Under the pieces are notes generated by a model. The model was not told the DNA's origin and made no database searches. It worked only from the letters and a program-made list of their open reading frames with translations. From contig JABAKD010000011.1 of the NCBI GenBank assembly GCA_012845835.1, forward strand, positions 9,486,381 to 9,550,380: DNA of 64,000 bases, in the 5' to 3' direction. Below are positions 38,981 through 50,558 of the stretch, in pieces. Positions within the stretch are counted from its first letter, which is position 1, and each line of letters begins with the position of its first letter. A program made the position numbers and the translations under genes. The DNA comes from Undaria pinnatifida (taxonomy: Eukaryota > Sar > Phaeophyceae > Laminariales > Alariaceae).

Positions 38981-39139
38981 AATTACATGGTTGTACCTAC
39001 CGATTGAAATATTCTGTCTTGCGATCCATCATGTACAATAACAAATTACTTAGCTATAACACATTGTATACCACACCTATTAATAACATCAAATCTGCTA
39101 GAATAATAAACAATACCAGGCAGGTTATATGAAGGGATG

Positions 39140-39960
39140 TATTCTTGCTTTATATAGTACAACCGTTAGATTTGTCCCCTTCAAGGATTACAGTTTCCGC
39201 GCACAGAAACAAGTGTCCTGCCCGCCCCCCGCCCCCCCCGGTCCCTCTTGTTCAAACGCCCCACGCCCCACCAAAAATCAAAATCTGCCAGGGTAGTTAT
39301 AAACACTACCAGCCAGCTGATAGCACCTCATTATATTTCTAGCCATCCATGCCGTAGCTCCAAATCATTTCCGCCCGCCCCCCTCCCCCCGCTCCCCCCC
39401 CCGCCTTTTTTTTTTGTTTTTCCCCGTTCCCTCTTGTTCAAACGACCCACCTAAAATCGAAATCGGCCAGAGTGATAAACACTTCTGCGCATTTGATATC
39501 ACGTAATTATCTTTCTAGCCATCCATGATGCCCCCCCGCCCCCTCTTGTCCAAACCCATGCCCCCACGCCCTTAAAAACTCCACCCTCCCCTCACCGGTT
39601 ATACAACTTATAGGATACACTTGATAAACTGATGCATTTCCTTCCACAGCTGTCAGATTTTGTCCCCCTCAAAAACGGGTTTTATAGTTTCCGCGCACAG
39701 ACTGCCTAACATCACCCTGTTGACCCTGATAGCTACACTGTAGTTCCAAGGGGGGCCCCGACCTAAATCCTGAATGAGGACACACAACCCGTAATACACG
39801 CGATCGGAGTATCACACACAGCAGCTTGCAAATACGAGTTTCGACAAAATCTTCGATCTCACAGCTGGAGTGTATTTTTATTATTATAACATAATAAGTG
39901 AAATGATGTACCAAGCAGCTTGCAAAGTTGAGTTTCAACCATTCAATCGGTTGTACTCAC
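39140..39960 (-). repeat. Family X repeat, copy 2
   Basis: Inverted relative to copy 1: CCATCCATG, poly-C blocks, CTGTCAGATTTTGTCCCCC, AAAACGGGTTTTATAGTTTC, ACCCTGTTGACCCTGATAGC, CGCGATCGGAGTATCACAC and ATCTCACAGCTGGAGTGTAT. Non-coding. Confidence 0.75.
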
Positions 39961-40390
39961 AGTTGACGTTTTCAATTTTAATAAAAATAACATACAATTA
40001 AATTAGTACTGCTGTGTCGGTCAACGCAAATTTTAATTTTCGGCCGATCACAGCAATCAGCTCATATGGGCCTGAAAGCGCTGATGGCTGACATTTTTTG
40101 CTCGAGAACAGCAGCAGCTCTAAACTACTGCTGTATACTCGTAGAAGGGCACTCGTGTTACAGAATCAGCAATATTCGGCAGACTTTGCTAGAAAGTACT
40201 GCTGTGTATAATGCGAGTAAGAGTGCACGAGTGCCGAAATGAATACTGCTAATAATGTACTTGAACCAGGAATCGATTCAGCGTTCCACCATGCATGCTG
40301 CTGCTGTGTACCAGGTAGATCCGACTACTGTACATACGTACGTACTGCTGTCTGCTGTAGATATCATAGCTGGGCGGAGCTTGTTTTTTG

Positions 40391-41986
40391 CAGGGCTTTT
40401 CACGGGTCGGGTCAAATCTCGCGGGTCGGGTCGGGTCGGGTCGGGTCAGCTGACCCGGCCCGACCCGCGAGATTTTCGAGACGTCTTGACCCGACCCGAC
40501 CCGATCCGCGAGATTTTCGAGACGTCTTGACCCACCCCGACCCGACCCGCGAGATTTTCGAGATGTCTTGACCCGACCCGACCCGACCCGCGAGATTTTG
40601 AAATCGTCCTGACCCGATCCGACCCGACCCGCGACAATCCGGGTGACCCGCGAGATTCGGGTCGTCTGGCGGGTCACGTGAACTTGACCCGTGACATTTC
40701 TCACGGGTCAAAGTCAAAAAGTCACGGGTCAAACTTGGGTCAAAGCATGTATACCTCGGTCGGTTGGTTGGTCCTTGGTCCCTCGTACTTTTCCCAGTAT
40801 GTCGTGTTCTCTGCGTTTTTTACCGGCATTGTTTGCAGCTGATCATTATGTCATGTGGTGTGCGCGCGAGGAATAGGAAAGAAAGCGCAACCCACATGCA
40901 TGGACATGCCCGTACCGTTAGACCACCGGGTCGACCCGACGAGCGACCCGACGAGCGAGTTAGTTATAATTTACAAGTGCAACCTCCGGCCCCGGCAAGC
41001 AGCCTAGCTGAGCCGCCTCCGGCAGCAAGCCCACAACTGGGGCGGTGGATCTGTCAGCAGGGGGTGCGATCCGCGAGGATGCGTTGTGTGCTGCTGCCAG
41101 GGTGCTGCTGCTGCTTGCTGACGCTGCTGCTTCGACAACGGCTGCTCTTCTTCTTGCTTTTTTACGTTTGGTCACATTTCGTACTGGTATGATAATTCTC
41201 GAGCTAGCTACTACTACTACTACTACACTGCTGTATCTATCTTCTATCTGAGCAGTCTCCAGCCCCGGCAAGCAGCCTAGCTGAGCCGCCTCCGGCAGCA
41301 AGCCCACAACTGGGGCGGTGGGTCTGTCAGCAGGGGCTGCGATCCGCGAGAATCCGGGGTCTGCTGCTGGTACTTGCTGCTGCCAGTGCTGCTGCTGCTG
41401 CTGCTTCGACGACGACTGCCCTTCCTTGCCTTTTTACGTTTGGTCACTTTTCGTACTGGTACTATATGACCGTAATATTACTGCTGTTGTTACGGCTTCA
41501 GTAGGTACGGGATTCGCGTCACACTGCTGTATGCCTTGTTACGAGTAGCTAGGGGTACTGCCTGGTGATTGTTCTGCACGCTGTGATGGCATATGATCGG
41601 AGCATCGGCACGAGGGAGGCAGGAAGCCGAAATGTTTGTATTTTATTGGCGGACCCGCGGGCCCGACCCGCGGGGCGCCTACACGGCATCAACGTGGCTC
41701 TCACCTGCAAGTTTGAAAAAGGCGGATCCGTCCGCTAGATCCGCGGGTTGGACCCGCGGGTCAGCCCAAAACAACTCACGGGTCATTAAGGCTTGACCCG
41801 CGAAGTGACCCGTATCTCGCGGGTCATGACCCGACCCGACCCGCGAGATTTTGAAAACCTCTTGACCCGACCCGACCCGACCCGTGAGATTTAAAAACGT
41901 GATGACCCGACCCGACCCGACCCGCGAGATTTTGAAACCCCCTTGACCCGACCCGCGGGTCGGGTCATGACCCGTGAAAAGCCCTG
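40391..41986. mobile_element. Non-autonomous hAT element with GGGTC minisatellite ends
   Basis: 1,596 bp. Ends are 18-bp perfect inverted repeats CAGGGCTTTTCACGGGTC. Flanks GTTTTTTG (40383-40390) and GTTTCTTG (41987-41994) match at 7 of 8 bases, an 8-bp target duplication. CAGGG ends and 8-bp TSDs are typical of hAT. Both subterminal zones (40400-40740 and 41650-41970) are arrays of GACCCGACCCGCGAGATTTT units in opposite orientation. The core has two 272-bp direct repeats and no transposase. Confidence 0.85.
40978..41470 (+). repeat. 272-bp direct repeats in hAT core
   Basis: Units from about 40980 and 41252 share AGCAGCCTAGCTGAGCCGCC, AGCCCACAACTGGGGCGGTG, GTCAGCAGGGG, a TGCTGCTG tract and TTTACGTTTGGTCAC with TTTCGTACTGGTA. 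Confidence 0.85.
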
Positions 41987-42229
41987 GTTTCTTGGCCACG
42001 ACTTCCAAGCGTAAATCAAATGCTGTCAGACCTTTCTAGACGAGTTTGGACAAGCAGTAGCATGAAAGCTCTGCGTTTTAGTTACAGCAGGGTGAGCCAT
42101 CACAGGCACACCGCAGAACAATAATTTGAGAGCAAGCTCTGCTTGGGTCGAGGAATGAGCAAAGCATCAAGTGGAGCGGGCAGACAGAAAAGAACGCAAA
42201 GCAAGGAACGATAGGCAAACAGGGGGGGC

Positions 42230-42850
42230 GCAACGAAATCATCATATAATAACTGATGTATTATTTAAAACCGTCAAATTTATCCCCTCAAAATAATGTA
42301 TAGTTTCCAGGCACATATTGAGCTGCCCCCCCCCGCCCCTCCCCCCCCCCCCCCCCGCCCTTCCCCCCCCCCCCCCGCCCCAAATAATATACTGGTGCCA
42401 AAACCGTCAGATTTATCCCCTCGAAAGGATTTATAGCTTACATGCACAAATTGCCCCCTTCCCCCCCCCCCCCCCCCCTCCAAACCCGCTCGCTTTTGAT
42501 CAAAACCAGGCCCCCACGTCCTTCAAAACTCCGCCCCACCCCCCTCACCGGTTATTCGACTTACAAGATTCACTTGATAAAAGGATACATTTCCCTTCAC
42601 AGCTGTCAGATTTTGTCCCCCTCAGAAACGGGTTTTATAGTTTCCGCGCACAGACTGACTAGAATCATCCTGTTGACCCTGATAGCTACACTGTAGTTGT
42701 AAGGGGAGTCGCCGACCTATATCCTTAATGAGGACACACAACTCGTAATGCGCGCGATCGGAGTATCACACACAGCTTGCAAAGATGAGTTTCGACGAAA
42801 TCTTCGATCTCACAGCTGGAGTGTATTTTCATTTTTTATAATAATAAGTA
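42230..42850 (-). repeat. Family X repeat, copy 3
   Basis: Inverted copy: poly-C blocks with CCGTCAGATTTATCCCCTCG, AAACGGGTTTTATAGTTTCC, CCTGTTGACCCTGATAGC, CGCGATCGGAGTATCACAC and CACAGCTGGAGTGTATTTTC. Confidence 0.75.
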
Positions 42851-42977
42851 CAAACCCAATGTAGTCGTGAATGTGGTCGTAAATATAGGGATCGTTTTGT
42901 TGTTCATATGAAGGAAAATAAGTCCTAACATTTTCGTCCATAAAGGCATGTATACTTGCAAACTTGGTACAATAGTA

Positions 42978-44330
42978 GGGGAGCCTATATAAGGCGGTCT
43001 GAATAAGGCGGTCGTTCGAGATAGGGCGGTCGAAAACTGCTTGACACGACAGAAGATGCGAATAGGGCGGTTACCGCCCTATATAGCAACGGACCCTGTA
43101 TAAAGCGGTAGCCGCCTATTCAGGGCGCCTACCGCCCTAATCAGGGCGCCTATCGCCCTATTCAGGGCGGCTACCGCCCTATCCACGGCCCACTTTCGCC
43201 TCCACATCAATACAAAACCTCGCTATGGTGCTGCTTTTGAGCGTTGAGCGAGGTATAGGCAGCAGTATCATATCCCTACTGCTGTTGTTGCTGCTGCGAG
43301 AACACACACCCCTAGCACACAACGAACAGAGGGGATACGAACGATGCCCTGTGCAGCAGGCGAACTGTGGTTCTAGCCCGCACCCCCAAGCGCCCTGGCG
43401 GCCACGAATGTCGCGTAAAATGCGGTAAGGCCGATGCGGACTGCGACAACCCAATGCAGCGCGTCTGCCATGATTGCCTTGCCGCCAAGCGATCTTCGAA
43501 GGGCAAGGGTAAGGCGGTCAAGCCCCAGGCGGGAACGCGCAAGGCGTCAGACACGGGCGGTGTTGATGATACGACGGGGCAAAGGGGCGGTGCCCCCCCG
43601 GCCTACGTGGAATTTTCGTCGCACTTCGTTTCTCTGGAGAGCGCAGCGGGGGCGTGCGCCAATGGCGATGCCCTCCTTCTATCGGCAGAAGGCCAGGATG
43701 TCGTTCATCAAAGCGCATGCCTCTAACCCAGTGCAGCAGGCAGACATGAGGCAATTTTGTGAGCCTCAACAAGGCCAAGGGGGGGGGCACAGCGGAGGAC
43801 TGTAGTGCAGCACAGTAATCAGTACAGTAGTACAGCAGTGCCGTAGAATATGTTGGAGCTCTGTTGTGTATGTGTAGCAAAGCAAAGAGTCCTCTCCGTA
43901 CAACAGTACGGCCGTGTGTATCTTCTCTGGGTGAAATGCGTCTTCGGCGGCGGGCTCTGTCGCCCGCAGCTCAATTAATGTCATACTTCTCAAGATGCAC
44001 GGTGTGTGTGCACCCGTCTGCTCTGGTGTGCTTTGGTGTGTATTTGACACCACACATATTTACTGGGTTCAGCACTGGTACTGCTGCAATGCTGCACCTT
44101 CCTTCTCCGAGCACACGTATGATATCCCTCTTCGTGACGCCCTTTGGGCCATCTTCTGGGTCAGAGGCACTCTGTGCTGTACCTTAAACGGCTGTATGCA
44201 CTCAATTGGGCGGTTACCGCCTTATTGGGATATCACCAAAAGCCCAGTAGGGGGGTCAACCGCCCTAACTCCAATAGGGCGGTCTTTCGAGATAGGGCGG
44301 TCGAATCTCGGTGCCTTATATAGGCCCCCC
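42978..44330. mobile_element. 1.35-kb TIR element (GGCGGTC family)
   Basis: Ends GGGGAGCCTATATAAGGC and inverted GGGGGGCCTATATAAGGC match at 17 of 18. Both subterminal zones (42985-43190, 44205-44300) carry many GGGCGGT/ACCGCCC words. The core is GC-rich and holds a Cys-rich frame at 43367-43726. Target duplication not evident. Related fragments lie at 18290-18450 and 29385-29615. Confidence 0.7.
43367..43726 (+). CDS. Cys-rich hypothetical protein in TIR element
   Basis: 119-residue frame with GC-rich third positions, beginning VLARTPKRPGGHECRVKCGK. Cysteines in HECRVKCGKADADCDNP and VCHDCLAAK (C-X3-C-X6-C-X8-C-X2-C) suggest a small zinc-binding module, followed by a Lys/Gly-rich basic linker and an acidic tail. 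Family not recognised. The first codon is GTG in this reading, so the true start or a splice junction is unresolved. It lies inside the TIR element and might be cargo or a DNA-binding part of a transposon protein. Confidence 0.35.
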   Translation: MVLARTPKRPGGHECRVKCGKADADCDNPMQRVCHDCLAAKRSSKGKGKAVKPQAGTRKASDTGGVDDTTGQRGGAPPAYVEFSSHFVSLESAAGACANGDALLLSAEGQDVVHQSACL

Positions 44331-44416
44331 GACTGCTGTACGTTTACGTTTGCACTGAGAACAACTGCAACTTTCCACACCAATCTCACATCACACGACT
44401 ATCAAAAAGTACCATC

Positions 44417-44854
44417 CTATAATAAGCCAAGCAAAGGCGGAGAGTTACAGCAGCAGGGTAGTCGTACCTCGTGTTCATGGTCATGGCCATGATCATGCTC
44501 TTCTTCTCCTCCATCACCAGTGCAACAAGATCCGTGGGCATGCTCGCCAAGCTGCTGCTGCTGCTGCTCCTGCTCCTGCTGCTGTTGCTGCTGCCCCTCC
44601 GCCGCTATTACCCTCACAGCTCGTTGCGTCGCGTCCGTGCCTAGCTCCCGCCCAGCCCCCCCATCCGCACCTTCTTCCACCTGATCTACCTCTATCAACG
44701 CATCCTGAGCTGCTGTCAAGGAAGGCGCTTGGCCATCCTTGGCGACCGCAGCAGCAGCAGCAGTGGAGTTGGTTGCGGTCGAATCTGTCTCTGGATTACC
44801 TGCTTGATTTGCTAGGCCGCTTGCAAGTTGTGGGTTCTCTGCAAAGTTGGACAT
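44417..44854 (-). CDS. Probable first exon, Q- and HDH-rich protein
   Basis: Begins MSNFAENPQLASGLANQAGN in a reasonable context, is Ala/Asp/Glu-rich, has a CAG-encoded stretch (EGQQQQQQEQEQQQQQ) and a metal-binding-like tail GSCCTGDGGEEEHDHGHDHE. A good donor (CACGAG|GTACGA) lies at about 44478, after HDHEHE. Read through it would give 145 residues ending CCCNSPPLLGLL. No downstream exon was identified; the TIR element at 42978-44330 would lie in the following intron. Family not recognised. Confidence 0.4.
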   Translation of the reverse strand: MSNFAENPQLASGLANQAGNPETDSTATNSTAAAAAVAKDGQAPSLTAAQDALIEVDQVEEGADGGAGRELGTDATQRAVRVIAAEGQQQQQQEQEQQQQQLGEHAHGSCCTGDGGEEEHDHGHDHEHEVRLPCCCNSPPLLGLL

Positions 44855-44859
44855 TCTTC

Positions 44860-45640
44860 CTGAGCCGCTACCGCTGTATGGAGGCCAATTCCGAGGCTAT
44901 GCCGATGGCCAAGCCTTGCTCGATCGCGTGCCAGCCTCCTGCAAACCGCGGGGAGGTTGGGGGCGTGCGGTTTATTACAGATGGGACTGCTGCTGAACTT
45001 AGCTGCTGCTGGCCAGCAGACAGCAGACAGAAAACTGAAAATGATGCAGGGTAGCTAGCATATACTACTGTCCCCGAACCCCGCTTGTGTGAAAAGCCTT
45101 CAGTAAACGTTGCTTTGTTTAATTAAATAATTATTTTTCCGGGCATGTTGCACATACATACATGTTGTTTGCGCGAGCGTGTTGTCCATACCAAGAAATT
45201 GTCAATTAAATCCAGCACCCCCAGTTTCCGTGTCAATGCCTCGTCGTACAAATAGACAAGCTCTGGGGTCACAGTCTACGAGATAGCAGGTGGAGACCCA
45301 GTGTCGAAGGAGTCAAAAATGTACAGGCGCAGCCAAATCCCGCACTACCCAGCAGGTCCAAGACAGAGCAAAAAATGAGCTGTCAATTCCTGGGCGGCTG
45401 TCTCACCTTCTTGGCCGAACCTTGTAGATTCGGCCGAAGAAGGCCGGCAAGCCCACGGCGGTGTTGACTAAACCCAAGGGGCGAAGTGAACACCAAGTCT
45501 GCGTTTTGCAGATGGACCTAAACTGGTAGACAAAAGAAAGTGTAGGGAGCTTTTTTTTACCCGGATCTATCTCCAGGAGGATCAATAATAATAATAGCTG
45601 AAAAAAAAGCGACGTGTCTGGTACCTGGTATGTTTCTATC
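44860..45640. other. Gene-free stretch upstream of the 44.85-kb start
   Basis: Would hold the promoter of the 44417-44854 frame. A minus frame near 45403-45585 (LGLVNTAVGLPAFFGRIYK) is coding-like but short and unrecognised. Confidence 0.35.
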
Positions 45641-46215
45641 TCCCGAGCTTTGGCTCCCCTTTTTATTTACTTATCTACTTATTTATTTATTTTGTCTTGG
45701 TTTCTTTCGTTGTTTCTCTCTTTTACAAGGTACTTTGGTTTAATGAGAAGAACACAAAGGGGGGAGGGGGGGAAACAGGAGGAGTAGAAGGAAAGCCGTC
45801 CAAGGGAATGGGGGCAGGGGGGGCAACAGGAGGAATAGAAGGGAGACCGCGGTGGACGAAGGCAGGAAGGAGATGGCAGACAGGGTAGTAGCAAGGTACC
45901 AGGCCGACTAGTAGGTACATAGCACTTTTCGTCTTTTTCTGGGGTATTTTTTTCCCCTTTGTTCCCTCCTTGCGTGTCCAGGTTTTTGGCTCGTGTTCGG
46001 ATTATCTTATTTTGGTTTTACTTTACCTTATTTTATTTCATTTTATCATGTTTCTTTTCCGAGCTTTGGCTCTCCTTTCCGGTTGGGTTGTTTCTTCGAT
46101 TTCCCCTTCATTTTGTTTGTTTCATTTTTTGTTTTATTTTTATCTTTGTTTTTATTTGTTTTCTTATTATTATTTTGTTTTTGTTTTTGTTTTTGTTTAT
46201 TTCGTATTTCTCTCT
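45640..46215. repeat. T-rich/pyrimidine tracts
   Basis: TTATTTATTTAT and TTTTGTTTTTG-type low-complexity DNA at 45660-45725 and 45945-46215, separated by a purine-rich GGGGGGAAACAGGAGGA stretch. Hydrophobic open frames here are compositional. Confidence 0.8.
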
Positions 46216-46930
46216 TCCAATGTATTTCTGTTGCTGACGTATGTATGTTGTGCCTGTCGTACCCAGTACTAGGGCATGACATTGCGTTGTCGAATGCATT
46301 ATTACGATGCATTATCTCTGTGTCGTAGCTTGTGACCACAGAGCTGATCTTTCTAGGGTGAAGAATCAGTACGGACACTGGGTGTGCTGGATGTCGACGA
46401 GTAGAAGAACGGTTTAATGTGAAGAACACACACACACATGCCGATTAGGCTCGTATGGACAAGTCACTGCTGTGAAACGTACTGAATACGACGTACGTGC
46501 TGACCACTGACTTAAATGTAAGGATCGTTTGGGCGTTCATACTATTAATGCTCAACAGCAGTGTTTACATTTATTTCCGTTCAAAATCCTGCCGACGACG
46601 CCACTTGTGAAATTAATAGGTGGGGGACACAGAGTGCCCCCTGCAGGTCTGCCAATTGAGCAGGTCTTCGGAGAGTGCTCACTTTCGTTCCTTCGTAGAG
46701 ATGTAGCTTTATTCGTTTCCACCAGAGCCCGGGATAGCTTCTGAGATCGGAGGCGCGTGCCTCCGATCTAATTCCCAACTTCCCCGAATATAAACCGCCA
46801 ACCTTATCATATGAAACCCATCCAAATGATCTCAAATTCGGATACCTACAGGCCTTTCGAGGCCGTATCTTAACATAACGCATCAATACAACGCCGTTCC
46901 TAAATATAAGCACCGTTTCATTTTCATACT
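46216..46930. other. Gene-free stretch
   Basis: No recognised gene. A GATCGGAGGCGCGTGCCTCCGATC palindrome-like inverted pair lies at 46745-46769. A (AC)n run lies near 46425. Confidence 0.4.
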
Positions 46931-46939
46931 AATATTCAA

Positions 46940-48880
46940 ACGATGCTTACACTCCAGCTGTGAGATCGAAAATTTTGTCGAAACTCATCTCTGCAAGCTG
47001 TGTGGGTGATACTCCGATCGCGCGTATGTATGACGGGTTGTGTGTCCTCATTAAGGATATACCGGTAGATCAGCGACTCCCCTTGCAACTACACTGTAGC
47101 TATCAGGGTCAACAGGGTGATGTTAGGCAGTCTGTGCGCGGAAGCTATAAAACCCGTTTCTGAGGGGGACACAATCTGACAGCTGTGGAAGGAAATGCAT
47201 CAGTTTATTATCAAGTGAATCCTGTAAGTCAAATATCCGGTGAGAGGAGGGCGGAGTTTTTAAGGACATGGGGGCCTGATTTTGATCAAAAGGGGGGCGG
47301 GAGGGGGGGAGGGGGGGAAGGGGACGGGTGGGGCAGGTCAATTTGTGCGTGGAAACTATAAATCCTTCTTGTGGGGGGGAGGGGGGGGAATGTGGCGGGG
47401 GGGGCGGGGGGCGGGGGGGCAGGGCTTTAGGTCGCATAGATGTTGGGGGTTGCTATACGCGTGGTGCTAGGTCTAGGCGATGGTGCGGGTGGTGGGGAAG
47501 GAGGGGGCGTTGGGGGCGTGGGTGGGTGGGAATTGCAGCAGCGGCATAGACGGCTCTAAAAAGATAACGAGGCGATAGCCAGGGCGTGAAAGTGTTCATT
47601 ACTCTGGCGGATTTCGATATTTGGTGGGGCGTTTGAGCAAGAGAAAGCGAGGAAAAAAAATAAAATAAAATAAAAATAAAAGGGGGGGGGGGGGGGGAGG
47701 GTCTATAAAAATAACGATACACTCCAGCAGCTAGCTGCTGTGAGATCGAAGATTTTGTCGAAGCTCATCTTTGCAAGCTGTGTGTGATGCTCCGGTCGCG
47801 CGTATTACGGGTTGTGTGTCTTCGTGAAGGATTTAGGTCGGCGACTCCCCTTGGAACTACAGTGTAGCTATATCAGGGTCAACAGGGTGATGTTTGTCAG
47901 TCTGTGCGCGGAAACAATAAAACCCGTTTTTGAGAGGGACAAAATCTGACAGCTGTGGAAGCAATTCATCAGTTCATCAAAAAAAAAAACAGTTTATCAA
48001 GTGTATCCTGTAAGTCGTATATCCGGTGAGGGGAGGGCGGAGTTTTTAAAGGCGTGGGGGCATGGGTTTGAATAAGAGGGAGCGCGGGCGGGGGGGGGGG
48101 GAACGGGCGGGGCAAGTCAATCTGTGCGTGGAAACTATTGGGCAAATCTGACGGTTTTGGAAGGAGTGCACCAGTTTATCATGTATATCCGGTAGGTCGT
48201 ACAACCAGTGAGGAGAGGGCGGAGTGTTCGAGGGGGTGGGGTGGGGGTGGGGGGAGGCGGGGGGCAAAAGGGTTTTTAACAGCTTTAGGTCGCATAGTTG
48301 TAGGGGTTTGCTATTCGCATGGTGCTAGGTCTAGGCGATGGTGCGGGTGGGGGGGAAGGAGGGGTCGTTGGGGGGGGGGGGGGGGTGAATCGGAGCACAG
48401 CGGCATGGATGGCTCTAGAAAGATACTGATGTGATTTCGATGTTAGGTGGGGCGTTTGAGCAAGAGGGAGCGGGGAAAAAAGGGGGGGGGGGGGGGTTAA
48501 CGGGTTCAAGTCGCATACATCTAGGGGCTAGCTGTACGCGTGGTGCTAGGTCTAGGCGATCTTGCGGGTGGTGGGGAAGGAGGGGGCGTTGTTGTTGGGG
48601 GGGGGGGGGTGAATTAAAGCTATGTCATGGATGGCTAGAAAGGTAATGACGTGATATCAATTGCGTAGAAGTGTTATTACTCTGGCCGATTTCGATTTTC
48701 GGTGGATCGTTTGAACAAGAGGGAACGGGGGAAAACAAAAAGAGGGGGGGGGGGGGTCGGGGGGCCAGGGGGGGGGGGGGGAGGGCGGGGGCGGAAATGA
48801 ATTGGAGCTACGGCATGGACGGCTAGAAAGATAATGAGGTGATATCAGCTGGCTGGTAGTGTTTACTACTCTGGCAGATT
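46940..48880 (+). repeat. Family X repeat, multi-cycle array
   Basis: At least three successive cycles (from 46940, 47715 and about 48430, with partial ones to 48880) of the landmarks listed for copy 1: ACACTCCAGC, CGATCGCGCG or GTCGCGCG, GGGTCAACAGGGTGATGT, TCTGACAGCTGTGGAAG, G-rich blocks, TGCTAGGTCTAGGCGAT and CTCTGGC(G/C)GATTTCGAT. No protein coding. Confidence 0.8.
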
Positions 48881-48899
48881 TTGGTTTTTGGTGGTGTGT

Positions 48900-50180
48900 T
48901 TGAACAAGAGGGATCCGGGAAGTTATATGTACCATATACATGTCTGATATGCATGCATGCGGTACTATTAATAATGCTCGTGCTCGTTGGGAGTAACGCG
49001 CACACATCGGAGAAAGAAGCACGTGACGTGTGAACGCAGCGTTTGGATGAAACTCGAGACGCAGGGGGGCGCCGTGTCGTCTGAATGCGTTTTTTTGCTT
49101 GGCGCTCTCGTACATATATGTGATATTCACGGTACCATACCGAGTCGAGGAGGAGTGGGGGTCGAATTGGATGATGATCGTCCCCTTTTCGGGCAGGTTC
49201 CGACGTCGGTGTTACCTCCTCCAGGCCTAAGACCGACGTTCCTTGCGATTCACTTGCCAGTTTTCAAACACAGCAGGGTTCTTGCCCTCATACACACGGT
49301 ACAGTGCCGGACAACAAATAAACCACCAGGCTTGGTTTCTTATTCGAGAGAGGGTGCGCGTTCCACTATAACCAGAGTGTCCCGAAAAGGCTGGTGGCCA
49401 TGTACGGCTCACGATTTTAGTGATGCCCGTTCTAACACGTCGACTCTTCGGAGGAATCGACCCACCCGGGAAATTTCTTGTGTGCTGTGTAGTCCTGATT
49501 AACATTCAAACCCAGTTTAATTTTCCTGAGTAAATATAGAGGAGGTCGTTCCGTGGTTTTTACGATATAAATTCCGACACTTCCTCCCTGCAACACCTTT
49601 ACACTCAAGGTGAGCTAACATTTGTGGCCTGCGGGTGCTTTACCCGGAAGTGACCACGGAGGCTCTCTGGATTACGAAAACAATCGGCTGTTCGGCGACA
49701 CGCACCTTTGATCATTTAGTATTAGCGCAAGAGCTAGCATCATATGATCTGCAGGAGTGCAGGGGTCTGGCGTTTTGGATCCACGCTTTAGTTTGTGTAT
49801 TCTTTGGTAGTGTGTGAGATGGGCGTTCGAAGAGCTTTAGGATCAAGTGTGCACCGCCCGACGCCTGATGATGCAGAATGCCAGATCTCGCTCTCGTCGG
49901 TCTTTTCATTCGATCAATACAGGTGTGTGAGGTGTGCCCTTGCATTACATCAAGAAAGAGAGCAGAGAAGAGAGATCACTTCGAAACGGTAGCGCGATTG
50001 ACGTCCACCGCATGTTCCATCGTGACTCAGCACTAACAACCCGAGCATCAGGCCTGGGCTGGTCCAGACCTTCGCCGGCCTGCCACATATAGACTATACA
50101 GGGAGTACGGGAACTTGCGTACGAACCCGGTAGACCCAAGTAGCCCATTCCAAAGTTAACTCACACTATCACAATTATTG
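48900..50180. other. Gene-free stretch with weak exon-like frames
   Basis: Plus-strand open stretches at about 48987-49502 and 49635-49817 have protein-like composition, but no motif or splice model closes. A GTGAGC donor-like site lies near 49610. No gene is called. Confidence 0.3.
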
Positions 50181-50199
50181 TTTCATGCATATACTGAAT

Positions 50200-50460
50200 T
50201 CCACAGATGTATGTCTGGTTTTGTCCCCCTCACGCAGGTTATACAGTTGTTTCCGTGCGCAGAACAAGGCTGAGCGTCTTAGTCCTGTTGACCCTGGCAT
50301 TAGCAGGGGAGTCACCGACCTGTATCATGCACGAGGATATACACACCCCGTAACCCGCGCGATCGAAGTATCGCACGCAGCTTGCAAAGCTGAATTTTGG
50401 CCAACAAAAACCTTTTAGGTCGATCTCACTGCTGAAAGCGTATTTTTTCATTTCTTCAAT
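50200..50460 (-). repeat. Family X repeat, diverged copy
   Basis: TTTTGTCCCCCTCACGCAGG, CCTGTTGACCCTGGCATTAG, GGGGAGTCACCGACCTGTAT, CGCGCGATCGAAGTATCGCA and GATCTCACTGCTGAAAGCGT follow copy order at lower similarity. Confidence 0.6.
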
Positions 50461-50558
50461 ACTGGCACACCACTACAATTAATATTTTGAGAATAAAGTA
50501 CAACGGTTTTGGGGTGTCTTACATGCCTTTCTTCTTGTTGAACCCTGTTTCATATCAG

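Noticed and set aside
45959-46435. Hydrophobic Phe/Leu-rich or Lys/Asn-rich frames suggesting membrane proteins
   Set aside because: T-rich low-complexity DNA; the composition alone produces Phe/Leu codons on one strand and Lys/Asn on the other.
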